Source: Curtobacterium guangdongense (lineage in GTDB: Bacteria > Actinomycetota > Actinomycetes > Actinomycetales > Microbacteriaceae). Taken from it: DNA of 64,000 nt. The stretch lies in contig NZ_JBMPIT010000005.1 of the NCBI RefSeq assembly GCF_049341845.1, positions 248,001 through 312,000 of the forward strand, in the 5' to 3' direction. Both the position numbers and the translations under genes were made by a program. This document shows, in pieces, positions 51,898 to 61,002 of this stretch. The notes under the pieces were generated by a model. It ran no database searches. It was given only the letters and a program-made list of their open reading frames with translations, and was not told the origin of the DNA. Each line of letters begins with the position of its first letter. Positions within the stretch are counted from its first letter, which is position 1.

Positions 51898-52200
51898 ATG
51901 GACACCGCACTGATCGCCGCTGCCATCGCAGCCGCTGCCGCCGTCTTCGCAGCGGTCATGGCCTGGATCGCCGCCGGTCAAGCGCGACGTTCGAGCGATC
52001 GAACGCACGCGTGGGCACGGATCATCTGGACCGTCCAGACCGCGAGCGATACGGAACACGACATTTCGGAAAGTGTGCTCGCGAACATGCGCGACCTACG
52101 GTGGGCTCCCGAGGACGACCGCGAACTCGCCGCCAGGCTGCTGGCACAGATGCGCCGCCGTTCCGACGGATTGCCCAGCGAAGGAGTGCCACCATGCTGA
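51898..52200 (+). CDS. small membrane-anchored hypothetical protein, 100 aa
   Basis: The protein starts MDTALIAAAIAAAAAVFAAV, forming one N-terminal membrane helix, and continues with a hydrophilic region (RIIWTVQTASDTEHDISESV; LAARLLAQMRRRSDGLPSEG). No family recognised. No ribosome binding site is visible before the ATG, so the exact start is unsure. It overlaps the next small gene by 7 nt and is divergent from the kinase gene. Confidence 0.5.
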   Translation: MDTALIAAAIAAAAAVFAAVMAWIAAGQARRSSDRTHAWARIIWTVQTASDTEHDISESVLANMRDLRWAPEDDRELAARLLAQMRRRSDGLPSEGVPPC

Positions 52201-52361
52201 AACGGAAGCCGCTCGACGTCCCGACCGACCCGTTCGAACGCCGGGCGTTCGCCAACGGCGCCACGCCCGAGGAATGGGCCGAGTTCCACCGCACCAACAT
52301 CATCACGGTGTCGATGCGCGTGAAGTGGTGGTGGCGTCGGACGCTCCACGTCCTTCGATGA
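52194..52361 (+). CDS. small basic hypothetical protein, 55 aa
   Basis: A 55-aa protein beginning MLKRKPLDVPTDPFERRAF and ending in the basic, aromatic stretch RVKWWWRRTLHVLR. AAGGAG lies 7 nt upstream of the ATG, inside the preceding gene, and the two overlap by 7 nt, suggesting coupled translation. No family recognised. It ends 8 nt before the convergent aroB stop. Confidence 0.5.
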   Translation: MLKRKPLDVPTDPFERRAFANGATPEEWAEFHRTNIITVSMRVKWWWRRTLHVLR

Positions 52362-52368
52362 GCGCGGG

Positions 52369-53466
52369 CTAGACGCCGACCTCCTGGTAGGCGGTGAAGA
52401 GCAGGTGGTCCTCCGGCCCCTCGAGGGTGACGGGCTTGCCGACACCGTCGAGGATGATGAACCGCAGCATCCCTGCACGGGCCTTCTTGTCGCGGCGCAT
52501 CGTGGCGAGGAGCCCCTCCCACCGGCCGAGCGGGTAGGTCGTGGGGAGCGACAACGAGTCGAGGATGGCACGGTGCCGATCCACGGTCGCGTCGTCGAGG
52601 TGTCCGGTCAACCGGGCGAGCTCCGCGGCGAACACCATCCCCACCGAGACGGCCGCACCGTGACGCCACTGGTACCGCTCGGCATGCTCGATCGCGTGTC
52701 CGAGCGTGTGCCCGTAGTTGAGGATCTCGCGGCGGCCCTGCTCGGTGAAGTCGTCCGACACCACCTGCGCCTTGAGCTCGATCGCGAGCTCGACCACGCG
52801 GCGGAACTCCGGCGTCGTGGGGTCGGTCGCGCGATCGACGTCGGCTTCCACGATGTCGAGGATCTCCGGAACGGCGATGAACCCGGCCTTCACGATCTCC
52901 GCGAACCCCGTGAGCACGTCGTTGCGCGGCAGCGTCAGCACGAGGTCGATGTCCGCGACGACCGCCTTCGGCGGGGAGAACGCGCCGACGAGGTTCTTGC
53001 CCTCGTTGGTGTTGATGCCGGTCTTGCCGCCGACGCTTGCGTCCACCATGCCGAGCACGCTCGTCGGGATCGCGATGTACGGCACGCCGCGGAGCCACGT
53101 CGCGGCGACGAACCCCGCGAGGTCGGTGACGGCTCCCCCACCGAGCCCGATCACGGCGTCGGTCCTGGTGAAGTCCGACTGCCCCATGATCTGCCAGCAG
53201 AACGCCGCGACCTCGACACGCTTGGCGGCCTCCGCGTCCGGGACCTCGGCGATGAGTGCCTCGAGGCCCGCGTCGACGAGCTGCACGCGGAGCTCCTCCG
53301 CGCGTGCACCGAGGGTCGGGGCGTGCACGATGAGCACCTTGGTGACCCGCGGTCCGAGGAGCGCCGGCACGGAACCGAGCAGGCCGTTGCCGACCGCCAC
53401 GACGTACCCGTCGTCGCCGCCGACGCGGATCTCGGTGGTGCCCTCTGGCAGGGTCGACTCGGTCAC
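52369..53466 (-). CDS. aroB: 3-dehydroquinate synthase
   Basis: The 365-aa NAD- and metal-dependent enzyme makes 3-dehydroquinate, the first carbocycle of the shikimate pathway. Signatures are AVIGLGGGAVTDLAGFVAAT, VDASVGGKTGINTNEGKNLV and LNYGHTLGHAIEHAERYQWR with metal-ligand histidines. The GTG at 53466 has GGAGGA upstream and overlaps the aroK TGA by 4 nt. Confidence 0.96.
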   Translation of the reverse strand: MTESTLPEGTTEIRVGGDDGYVVAVGNGLLGSVPALLGPRVTKVLIVHAPTLGARAEELRVQLVDAGLEALIAEVPDAEAAKRVEVAAFCWQIMGQSDFTRTDAVIGLGGGAVTDLAGFVAATWLRGVPYIAIPTSVLGMVDASVGGKTGINTNEGKNLVGAFSPPKAVVADIDLVLTLPRNDVLTGFAEIVKAGFIAVPEILDIVEADVDRATDPTTPEFRRVVELAIELKAQVVSDDFTEQGRREILNYGHTLGHAIEHAERYQWRHGAAVSVGMVFAAELARLTGHLDDATVDRHRAILDSLSLPTTYPLGRWEGLLATMRRDKKARAGMLRFIILDGVGKPVTLEGPEDHLLFTAYQEVGV

Positions 53467-53990
53467 GGTGTTCCTCCTGTTGTCCCCCGCACCCACGCGA
53501 CGACGTCGTCGACGACGTGCGACATCGGGCGGCGGGAGGTGTCGACGACGATGTGCGCCAGCTCCGCGTAGGTCGCGGCGCGCTCGTCCATGATGGTCTG
53601 CCAGGCGTCGATCCCGCCGGACGCCAGCAACGGCCGGTCCGAGCCGTTGATCCGCTCGGCGACGGCCTCCGGCGACACGGTGAGCAGGACGACGCGCGCC
53701 CCGACCATCGCGTCACGGGTGGCCGCGTGGGTCACGGCTCCCCCGCCGACGGCGATCACCCCGCCCGACGCCATCGCCGCGGCGACCGCATCGGCCTCGA
53801 GCGCCCGGAACGCCGGTTCGCCACGGTCCGCGAAGATGCCGGGGATCGGTCCGTGCTCACGGACGATCACCCGGTCGGTGTCGGTGAAGGGGACACCGAG
53901 CTGCTTCGCGACCCGCTTGCCCACGCTCGACTTGCCGGCGCCCATCGGTCCGATGATGACGACGGGAGCAGCGGCGTGCCCGGCGCTCAC
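53463..53990 (-). CDS. aroK: shikimate kinase
   Basis: The 175-aa P-loop kinase phosphorylates shikimate. VVIIGPMGAGKSSVGKRVAK is the Walker A loop, TDTDRVIVREHG the shikimate-binding Asp, and AVGGGAVTHAATRD the G-G-G motif. It is linked by GTGA overlaps to both aroC and aroB, so three shikimate enzymes are translated together. Confidence 0.95.
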   Translation of the reverse strand: MSAGHAAAPVVIIGPMGAGKSSVGKRVAKQLGVPFTDTDRVIVREHGPIPGIFADRGEPAFRALEADAVAAAMASGGVIAVGGGAVTHAATRDAMVGARVVLLTVSPEAVAERINGSDRPLLASGGIDAWQTIMDERAATYAELAHIVVDTSRRPMSHVVDDVVAWVRGTTGGTP

Positions 53991-55207
53991 CAGGTGCTGG
54001 AGGGCTCAGCCGGCTCCGTGCGGCGGGAACGCAGGGTCTCCGGGATCGACGCGAGGTACGACTCGAGGTTGCGCTTGGTCTCCACGACGTTGTCGCCACC
54101 GAACTTCTCGAGCACGGCGTCGGCGAGCACGAGCGCGACCATGGCCTCGGCGACCACACCGGCGGCCGGCACGGCGCAGACGTCCGAGCGCTGGTGGTGC
54201 GCGGACGCGTCCTCACCCGTGGCGACGTCGATGGTGTGCAGCGCGTGCGGGACAGTGGCGATCGGCTTCATCCCGGCGCGGACGCGCAGCACGGTCCCGG
54301 TGGACATGCCGCCCTCGGTCCCACCGGCGCGGTCGCTCGTGCGGATGATCTCGCCGTCCTCGCGGAACAGCTCGTCGTGCGCTTCGGAACCGCGGCGTGC
54401 AGCCGTCTGGAATCCGTCGCCGATCTCGACGCCCTTGATCGCCTGGATGCCCATGATCGCGGCTGCGAGGCGCGCGTCGAGACGGCGGTCCCACTGCACG
54501 TGCGAGCCGAGCCCCGGCGGGACGCCGTAGAACAGCACCTCGACGACACCGCCCAGGGTGTCCCCGTCCTTCTTCGCCGCCTCGACCTCGGTGACCATGC
54601 GGGCGGAGGTGTCGGCGTCGAAGCAGCGCAGCTGGTCCTCGTCGAGCCGGTCGACGTCGTCGGGCTGCGGCAGGGCGGTGCCGTCGGGGACGCGGACGGT
54701 CCCGACCTGCAGCGTGTGCGCGACCGACCGGATGCCGAGTTCGGCGAGGAAGGACTTCGCGACGGCGCCGAGGGCGACGCGCGCCGCGGTCTCGCGAGCA
54801 GAGGCACGTTCGAGGATCGGGCGGGACTCGTCGAACCCGTACTTCTGCATGCCGACGAGATCGGCGTGCCCCGGACGCGGGCGGGTCAACGGGGCGCTGC
54901 GACCACGCGAGAGCTCGGTCTGCTCGACCGGCTCCGGGTTCATCACCTCGACCCACTTCGGCCACTCGGTGTTGCCGATACGGATCGCGATCGGGCTGCC
55001 GAGGGAGTACCCGTGCCGGACACCGCCGGACACGTGCAGTTCGTCCTGTTCGAACTTCATGCGCGAGCCGCGGCCGTAGCCGAGCTTGCGCCGCGCGAGG
55101 TCGGTACGGATGGACTCGAACGACACCGGGACGCCGGCGGGCAGGCCCTCGAGCATCGCGATCAGTTCGGGTCCGTGGGACTCACCAGCGGTCAACCAAC
55201 GAAGCAT
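53987..55207 (-). CDS. aroC: chorismate synthase
   Basis: The 406-aa FMN-dependent enzyme makes chorismate from EPSP. MLRWLTAGESHGPELIAMLE, RPGHADLVGMQKYGFDESRP and RASARETAARVALGAVAK are the three family signatures. The ATG at 55207 is the normal start; an in-frame ATG 9 nt earlier is also possible. The product feeds the trpE reaction elsewhere in the window. No aroE lies between mltG and aroC, where many actinobacteria carry it. Confidence 0.96.
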   Translation of the reverse strand: MLRWLTAGESHGPELIAMLEGLPAGVPVSFESIRTDLARRKLGYGRGSRMKFEQDELHVSGGVRHGYSLGSPIAIRIGNTEWPKWVEVMNPEPVEQTELSRGRSAPLTRPRPGHADLVGMQKYGFDESRPILERASARETAARVALGAVAKSFLAELGIRSVAHTLQVGTVRVPDGTALPQPDDVDRLDEDQLRCFDADTSARMVTEVEAAKKDGDTLGGVVEVLFYGVPPGLGSHVQWDRRLDARLAAAIMGIQAIKGVEIGDGFQTAARRGSEAHDELFREDGEIIRTSDRAGGTEGGMSTGTVLRVRAGMKPIATVPHALHTIDVATGEDASAHHQRSDVCAVPAAGVVAEAMVALVLADAVLEKFGGDNVVETKRNLESYLASIPETLRSRRTEPAEPSSTW

Positions 55208-55243
55208 GGTGTCCATCCTCCCACAGCGACGGAGCCCGAGTCG

Positions 55244-56734
55244 TTACTGGTACGAGGGGTTCGCGCGGAGCCACGCCTGGAACTGCTTCACCGCCTGCTG
55301 GTGCTCGGCGTAGGTGTCCGAGAAGACCGTCTCACCGGTCTCGAGGTTCACCGTGACGAAGTACAACCAGTTGCCGGTGGCCTCTTGTGTGACCGCCTTG
55401 ATGGCGATGTCGCCGGGGTTCGAGATCGGCGCGGGCGGCAGTCCCTCGTGCTGGTACGTGTTGTACGGGTTCGAGGCGTCGTTCCGCTCGGCGTCGGTCG
55501 TCGTCACCCGATGGGTGTTCCCCGTGCCGTACGCGACGGTCGCGTCCGACTGCAGCTTCATCCCCTGGTCGAGGCGGTTCTGGAACACGCGCGCGACCTT
55601 CGGGTAGTCGGCAGCCAGACCGGCTTCCTTCTGCACGAGCGACGCGAACACGATGACGTGCTCCTGGTCCGCCTCGGCCACGCCGGCGTCCTTCAGGTGC
55701 TGCTTCATCGTGTCGACCATGGACTGGAAGTACTGCTTCGCGGTCCAGCCCGGGTTGATCGGGTAGGTCGCCGGGAACAGCCAGCCCTCGAGGGTGGTCA
55801 CGCCGCTCGGGAGTCCGTACGCCGAGACGTCCTTCGCTGCCGACGACACCTCGGCTTCGCTCAGTCCGGCCTTCGAGACCATGCCGGCCTCGATGTCCTT
55901 GAGTGCGGTGCCCTCCGGGATCACGATGGAGGCGCTGACCTTGTTGTCCTTGTCCTGCAGCGCCGCGAGCGCGGCCTTCGAGCTCATGTGCTTCTTCAGC
56001 GCGTAGGAGCCCGGCTGGAACTGGACGTCGCTCGACGCCAGCAGGAGCTTGTAGAACGCGGTCGACGTCTTCACGACGCCGCTCCGCTGCAGGGTCTTCG
56101 CGACGTCCTCGCCGATGTCGCCCTGCTTGATGGTGATGGTGACCTTCGAGGTCCCGTTCCCGGTGTAGTCGTCGGTCTCCTTCGCGCCGGTGAGCGCTCC
56201 GATGACCTGCTGCACCTTCGGCGCAGCGAACGTGTAGGCGCCGACGCCGGCCGCCAGCACGACGGCGACGATGACGATGCCGGCGATCAGTCCGCCGCGA
56301 GAGCGACGGTGCGGCTCACGGGGCGGCCTGGAGGCTCGTCCGCGTCCGCCTCGACGCCCACGACCGCCGCCTCCCGCGGATCCACCGCCGTCGCCGGTGC
56401 TGCCGGCGCCGTCGCCGGCGCCCGGTGCAGGCGCTGCCCCGCCCTCGGTGAGCAGGTCGTGCACCTCCGGGTGGAGCTCGTCGACGGATCGTGCCACCGG
56501 AGCGTCGGCCGGTGAGACCGGCCGCTCCGACTCGTCGGGGGGCGACCCAGCGGCCGCGCGAGCCGACGTCGCTTCCCGGGCACGAGCCTCCCGTCGGGAC
56601 AGCGGGCGCCCTGCGGCACCGTCGGCGGAGCGGACGTCGTCGCGTCCATCGGGTTCGCCGTCGGCGGGCTTCGCCCGCCGCTCGGCGTCGTTGCCGGGCG
56701 CGATGATCGCGTTCCAGTCCAGGTCGTCTGCCAA
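55244..56734 (-). CDS. mltG: endolytic transglycosylase MltG
   Basis: The 496-aa cell-wall enzyme cuts nascent glycan chains near the membrane. The N-terminal 145 residues form an acidic and Gly/Ala/Pro-rich cytoplasmic region. A membrane helix follows (GLIAGIVIVAVVLAAGVGAY), then a LysM-like and the YceG domain with the catalytic Glu in VFASLVQKEAGLAADYPK. It also contains the conserved YNTYQHEGLPPAPISNPG. Operon: alaS-ruvX-mltG-aroC. A copy of the dispersed motif lies in the N-terminal linker. Confidence 0.95.
   Translation of the reverse strand: MADDLDWNAIIAPGNDAERRAKPADGEPDGRDDVRSADGAAGRPLSRREARAREATSARAAAGSPPDESERPVSPADAPVARSVDELHPEVHDLLTEGGAAPAPGAGDGAGSTGDGGGSAGGGGRGRRGGRGRASRPPREPHRRSRGGLIAGIVIVAVVLAAGVGAYTFAAPKVQQVIGALTGAKETDDYTGNGTSKVTITIKQGDIGEDVAKTLQRSGVVKTSTAFYKLLLASSDVQFQPGSYALKKHMSSKAALAALQDKDNKVSASIVIPEGTALKDIEAGMVSKAGLSEAEVSSAAKDVSAYGLPSGVTTLEGWLFPATYPINPGWTAKQYFQSMVDTMKQHLKDAGVAEADQEHVIVFASLVQKEAGLAADYPKVARVFQNRLDQGMKLQSDATVAYGTGNTHRVTTTDAERNDASNPYNTYQHEGLPPAPISNPGDIAIKAVTQEATGNWLYFVTVNLETGETVFSDTYAEHQQAVKQFQAWLRANPSYQ
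56586..56595 (-). repeat. dispersed GACGGGAGGC motif, copy inside mltG
   Basis: Exact copy on the minus strand, encoding R-R-E-A in the disordered N-terminal region of MltG. A one-mismatch copy lies at 56791-56800 between mltG and ruvX. Confidence 0.6.
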
Positions 56735-56805
56735 CGGTCCTCGATCTCTCGGTCGGGAAGACTCCGCGGGGGCTCCGTCGCTTCGGTGACGACGGGAGGG
56801 CAGCC

Positions 56806-57258
56806 CTACTCGGGGAGCGTGGCCCCGGGTGGGGCGCCGGACGCACGCTCGTGGTCGAGCGCATGTTGCAGAATGATAACAGCGGCCGCTTGGTCGATCA
56901 CGGACCGCGACTTCTTGGCGTTGCGTCCCGCCTGCCGCATCCCCCGCTGGGCGGTCACCGTGGACAGTCGCTCGTCGACCAGACGGACGGGTCGGTGCTC
57001 GGCGATCCGGGCCGCGAACTCCCGCGCGTCCGTCGTGGACGGCGTGTCCGCTCCGGACATCGACAGCGGCAGTCCGACGACGATCTCGAGCACATCGTAC
57101 TCGTCGGCGATCGTCAGGATCCGACGCACGTCCGTGTCGTCGTCGCGCGCGACGGTCTCCACCGGCGTCGCGAGGAGTCCGTCACGGTCGCAGACGGCCA
57201 CACCGATCCGGGCGCGGCCGACGTCGACGCCGAGCCGGCGTCCGGATCGGATCGTCAT
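56806..57258 (-). CDS. ruvX: Holliday junction resolvase-like protein (YqgF/RuvX)
   Basis: The 150-aa RNase H-fold protein shows RRLGVDVGRARIGVAVCD with the first catalytic Asp, EIVVGLPLSMSG, and VRLVDERLSTVTAQ with Glu. It is linked to 16S rRNA 5' maturation in bacteria and may also act on junction DNA. It lies 2 nt after alaS, as in most bacteria. Confidence 0.93.
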   Translation of the reverse strand: MTIRSGRRLGVDVGRARIGVAVCDRDGLLATPVETVARDDDTDVRRILTIADEYDVLEIVVGLPLSMSGADTPSTTDAREFAARIAEHRPVRLVDERLSTVTAQRGMRQAGRNAKKSRSVIDQAAAVIILQHALDHERASGAPPGATLPE

Positions 57259-57260
57259 GG

Positions 57261-59918
57261 TCAGGCCGACAGCCGCGTGGTCACCGCACGGAGCGCTTCG
57301 GGCAGTGCCGCAGCGTTCGTGCCACCGCCCTGTGCGAGGTCGGGCTTCCCACCACCGCCGCCGCCGAGGACACCGGCGGCTTCCTTGGCGAGCGGTCCGG
57401 CCTGGATCCCCGCGGCACGGGCGGCGTCGTTCGTCGCGACGATGACGGCCGGCTTGTCGTTGACCACGGCGCCGAGCACGACCACCGCGGCGCCGTCGCC
57501 GAGCTGGGCGCGGACGCCGGTGGCGAGCGATCGCAGGTCGTCCGCGGAACCGAGGTTCTCGACCGACTCGGCGACCACGGTGGTCGCGCCGATCGTCGTC
57601 GCCTGGCGGGCGATCGCCGGCACACGCTGCTGGAGCCCGGCCGACTCGAACTCCGCGATGCGCTTCTGCGCGACACGGAGGTCCTCCATCAGGGACTGGA
57701 CACGGGTCGGGAGGTCCGCCCGCGGGGCCTTCAGCGCACTCGAGAGCTGGGACACGATCGTGCGCTCGACCGCGAGGTCGCGGAAGCCCTCGAGCCCGAC
57801 GAGGGCCTCGACACGACGGTTGGTGGAACCGACGCTGGATTCGCCGACCAGGTTCACGAGACCGACCTGCGAGCTGGACGCGACGTGCGTCCCACCGCAG
57901 AGCTCACGCGACCACGGGCCACCGATGTCGACCATGCGGACCTCGGCGCCGTACTTCTCGCCGAACAGCGCCTGCGCGCCGAGTTCCTTCGCCTGGTCGA
58001 GCGGCATGATCCTGGTCGAGACCTCGAGGTCGGAGCGGATCGCGGTGTTCACGACCTCTTCGATCTCGGAACGGGTCTCGAGCGAGACGGGCTGGCTCCA
58101 CGAGAAGTCCAGGCGCATGTACCCGGACTTGTTGTACGAACCGGCCTGCAGTGCTTCCGGCCCGAGGATGTCGCGGAGCGCCGCGTTCACGAGGTGGGTC
58201 GCCGAGTGGGCCTGGGTCGCGCCCCTGCGGTACTCGGCGTCGACCACGGTGGTGGCCGCGTCGCCGACGCCGACCTCACCGGAGCGGACCTGCACCTTGT
58301 GGCTCCACAGCCCGGAGACCGGTCGCTGCACGTCGAGGACCTCGAGGTCGAAGCCGTTGCCGACGATCGACCCCTGGTCGGCGTCCTGCCCGCCGGACTC
58401 CGCGTACAGCGTGGTCTCGCTGAGGACGACCTCGGCGATGTCACCGGCCACCGCACGGTCGACGCTCTGGCCGTCCACGATGAGGCCGAGCACGCGGGAC
58501 TCGGCTTCGAGGGCGTCGTACCCGAGGAAGGTGGTCTCGCCGGAGGCACGGAACGCGCTGTAGACGCTGAGGTCCGCCAGCGCGGTCTTCTTGCTCTTGG
58601 CGTCCGCCTTGGCACGCGCGCGCTGTTCCGACATCAGGGTGTCGAAGGCGGAGCGGTCGACGTGGACGCCCGCTTCCTCGGCCATCTCCATCGTCAGGTC
58701 GATCGGGAAGCCGAACGTGTCGTGCAGGAGGAACGCGGTGTCCCCGCCGATCGACGGCTGGTTGTCCTGCTTCGCGCGGTCCACCGCGACGTCGAGGATC
58801 GTCGTCCCCTGCGCCAGGGTGCGGAGGAAGGTCTCTTCCTCCGCGTAGGCGATGCGCGAGATGCGGTCGTAGTCGGACGCGACCTCGGGGTAGGCGTCAC
58901 GCATGGCGTCACGCGACGCGGGGAACAGCTCGGGGAACGTCGCACCCTCGACACCGAGCAGGCGCATCGCCCGGACGGTCCGGCGCAGCAGACGGCGGAG
59001 GATGTAGCCGCGTCCCTCGTTCGACGGCGAGACACCGTCGGCGATGAGCATCAGCGAGGACCGCACGTGGTCCGCGATGACGCGCATGCGGACGTCGTCC
59101 TCGTGCACCGCGCCGTAACGACGACCGGAGACCTCCGCCGCCTTGTCGAGGACCGGGCGCACCTGGTCGATCTCGTACATGTTGTCGACGCCCTGCTTGA
59201 TGAAGGCCACGCGCTCGAGCCCCATGCCGGTGTCGATGTTCTTGTTCGGCAGCTCGCCGGTGATCTCGAAGTCGTACTTCGACCGCACGTCGGCGATCTG
59301 GTACTGCATGAAGACGAGGTTCCAGATCTCGACGTACCGGTCGTCGTCCGTCGCCGGACCACCGTCGATGCCGTACTCCGGGCCGCGGTCGAAGAAGATC
59401 TCCGAGCAGGGGCCGGCGGGACCGGGCTGGCCGGTCGACCAGTAGTTGGTGTCCTTGCCGAGTCGCTGGATGCGTTCGTCGGGCAGGGACGAGTGCTGCT
59501 TCCAGAACGCGATCGCCTCGTCGTCGTCCTCGTACACCGTGACCCACAGGTCGTCCGGCGAGAAACCGAGCCCACCGTCGGGCTCCGGCGAGGTGAGGAA
59601 CTCCCAGGCGTACTGGATCGCCTGCTCCTTGAAGTAGTCGCCGAAGGAGAAGTTGCCGTTCATCTGGAAGAACGTGCCGTGCCGCGGGGTCTTGCCGACT
59701 TCTTCGATGTCGTTGGTGCGGATGCACTTCTGCACGCTCGTCGCGCGGGGGTACGGCGCGGGGATGAGTCCGGTCAGGTACGGGATGAACGGGACCATGC
59801 CGGCCACCGTGAACAGCAGCGACGGGTCGTCCGAGACGAGCGAGGCGGACGGGACGACGGTGTGGCCGCGGTCACCGAAGTACTGGAGCCAACGGCGGCG
59901 GATCTCTGCGGTCTGCAT
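57261..59918 (-). CDS. alaS: alanyl-tRNA synthetase
   Basis: The 885-aa class II synthetase charges tRNA-Ala. The catalytic core has VPSASLVSDDPSLLFTVAGM and FFQMNGNFSFGDYFKE. The editing domain shows the H-x-x-x-H zinc motif (QAHSATHLVNAALRDI) and the Cys in RELCGGTHVASSSQVG. The C-terminal DHHA1/C-Ala domain ends in a Gly-rich GGGGGKPDLAQGGGTN. Length is normal. Preceded by a small membrane-protein gene and followed by ruvX. Confidence 0.97.
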   Translation of the reverse strand: MQTAEIRRRWLQYFGDRGHTVVPSASLVSDDPSLLFTVAGMVPFIPYLTGLIPAPYPRATSVQKCIRTNDIEEVGKTPRHGTFFQMNGNFSFGDYFKEQAIQYAWEFLTSPEPDGGLGFSPDDLWVTVYEDDDEAIAFWKQHSSLPDERIQRLGKDTNYWSTGQPGPAGPCSEIFFDRGPEYGIDGGPATDDDRYVEIWNLVFMQYQIADVRSKYDFEITGELPNKNIDTGMGLERVAFIKQGVDNMYEIDQVRPVLDKAAEVSGRRYGAVHEDDVRMRVIADHVRSSLMLIADGVSPSNEGRGYILRRLLRRTVRAMRLLGVEGATFPELFPASRDAMRDAYPEVASDYDRISRIAYAEEETFLRTLAQGTTILDVAVDRAKQDNQPSIGGDTAFLLHDTFGFPIDLTMEMAEEAGVHVDRSAFDTLMSEQRARAKADAKSKKTALADLSVYSAFRASGETTFLGYDALEAESRVLGLIVDGQSVDRAVAGDIAEVVLSETTLYAESGGQDADQGSIVGNGFDLEVLDVQRPVSGLWSHKVQVRSGEVGVGDAATTVVDAEYRRGATQAHSATHLVNAALRDILGPEALQAGSYNKSGYMRLDFSWSQPVSLETRSEIEEVVNTAIRSDLEVSTRIMPLDQAKELGAQALFGEKYGAEVRMVDIGGPWSRELCGGTHVASSSQVGLVNLVGESSVGSTNRRVEALVGLEGFRDLAVERTIVSQLSSALKAPRADLPTRVQSLMEDLRVAQKRIAEFESAGLQQRVPAIARQATTIGATTVVAESVENLGSADDLRSLATGVRAQLGDGAAVVVLGAVVNDKPAVIVATNDAARAAGIQAGPLAKEAAGVLGGGGGGKPDLAQGGGTNAAALPEALRAVTTRLSA

Positions 59919-60013
59919 GGTGCTTCCTGATGACGTGGAACGGGTACGGGCGCTGGTGTTGTGCGGTGCGGGGCTGTTCGGTGCGACGGTGTCGCCGCGT
60001 GTCGGTGCGACGG

Positions 60014-60196
60014 TCAGTCGTCGGTGCGGAGCTCGGCTTCACGGGAGCGGTACCCGTCGGCCACGGCACCGGTGAAGGCCTTCGTGCGGGCATCGACCTC
60101 GGCGAAGAACTTCGCGCCCGACGAGGTCCTGCTGACCTTGTGGGCGATGAGGAACCCGATGACGACGCCGACGGCGACGAAGAACAGTTGCTTCAC
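60014..60196 (-). CDS. small single-pass membrane protein, 60 aa
   Basis: The protein starts with a membrane helix (KQLFFVAVGVVIGFLIAHKV) and has a charged tail (AKFFAEVDARTKAFTGAVAD). The GTG at 60196 is preceded by GGAAGGGA. Similar short proteins are found before alaS in Microbacteriaceae (from memory); no function is known. Its promoter appears to be TAAGCT at 60238-60243, just after the rpsD terminator, so it leads the alaS transcript. Confidence 0.8.
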   Translation of the reverse strand: MKQLFFVAVGVVIGFLIAHKVSRTSSGAKFFAEVDARTKAFTGAVADGYRSREAELRTDD

Positions 60197-60237
60197 GGTG
60201 CATCCCTTCCGCACGCGCCGTGGCGCGCGTCCGACCA

Positions 60238-60243
60238 GCTTAG
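60238..60243 (-). promoter_or_regulatory. -10 box of the alaS operon
   Basis: TAAGCT on the minus strand, about 40 nt before the GTG at 60196 and 20 nt after the rpsD terminator hairpin. Confidence 0.4.
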
Positions 60244-60262
60244 TCGTCGCTCCTGGAACGCA

Positions 60263-60299
60263 GAACGGCGGGCCGTCCGATGTGGACGACCCGCCGTTC
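60263..60299 (-). terminator. terminator of rpsD
   Basis: GAACGGCGGG (60263-60272) pairs with CCCGCCGTTC, with an inner GTCC/GGAC stem and a GATGT loop. It starts 16 nt past the rpsD stop. Confidence 0.75.
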
Positions 60300-60314
60300 A
60301 GGCGGTGCAGTGGA

Positions 60315-60944
60315 TCAGCGAGCCGCGTAGTACTCGACGACCAGCTGGACCTCGCAGGTCACGGGGACCTCGGCACGCTTCGGGCGACGCACGAGGCGGG
60401 CCTGGAGCTTGTCGATCTCGACCTCGAGGTAGCCCGGGACCTTCGGGAGGACTTCCTGGTGGCCACCGGCAGCGGCGACCTGGAAGGGCTCGAGCGACTC
60501 GGAGCGCTGCTTGACGTGGATCAGCTGGCCCTCCTTGACGCGGAAGGAGGGGCGGTCGACGAGCTTGCCGTCGACGAGGATATGGCGGTGCACGATCAGC
60601 TGACGGGCCTGCGCGGTGGTGCGGGCGAAGCCGGCACGCAGCACGAGGGCGTCGAGGCGCTGCTCGAGCAGCTCGACCAGGTTCTCACCGGTCAGGCCGT
60701 TGGTCTTGCGGGCCTCTTCGAAGACGATGCGGAGCTGCTTCTCGCGGATGCCGTACTGGGCGCGCAGACGCTGCTTCTCACGGAGGCGGACGGCGTAGTC
60801 GCTGTCGGCACGACGACGCGTGCGGCCGTGCTCACCGGGGCCGTAGGGGCGCTTCTCGAGGTACCGGGCCGCCTTCGGCGTCAGCGGGATGCCGAGCGCG
60901 CGAGACAGGCGGGTCTTGCTGCGGGTACGTGACTTGGTAGACAC
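60315..60944 (-). CDS. rpsD: 30S ribosomal protein S4
   Basis: The 209-aa primary 16S rRNA-binding protein shows RTRSKTRLSRALGIPLTPKA, RYLEKRPYGPGEHGRTRRRA and the S4 RNA-binding domain LEQRLDALVLRAGFARTTAQ. It is a stand-alone gene away from the alpha operon, as in many actinobacteria. The 61-nt and longer leader upstream carries a stable hairpin at 60985-61002 that might serve autoregulation. Confidence 0.97.
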   Translation of the reverse strand: MSTKSRTRSKTRLSRALGIPLTPKAARYLEKRPYGPGEHGRTRRRADSDYAVRLREKQRLRAQYGIREKQLRIVFEEARKTNGLTGENLVELLEQRLDALVLRAGFARTTAQARQLIVHRHILVDGKLVDRPSFRVKEGQLIHVKQRSESLEPFQVAAAGGHQEVLPKVPGYLEVEIDKLQARLVRRPKRAEVPVTCEVQLVVEYYAAR

Positions 60945-60984
60945 AGGGTCCTTTTCTCTGTTGTTGCTGAACTGAACACGGGTC

Positions 60985-61002
60985 TCGGCACGCGCACGTG
61001 CC
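60985..61002 (-). promoter_or_regulatory. hairpin in the rpsD leader
   Basis: CGGCACG/CGTGCCG with a 4-nt loop lies 41-58 nt upstream of the rpsD start, with weaker GGGT/ACCC flanking pairs. A second hairpin (TCGGAC/GTCCGA) is at 61045-61063. S4 often represses its own leader; here that is only a possibility. Confidence 0.35.
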
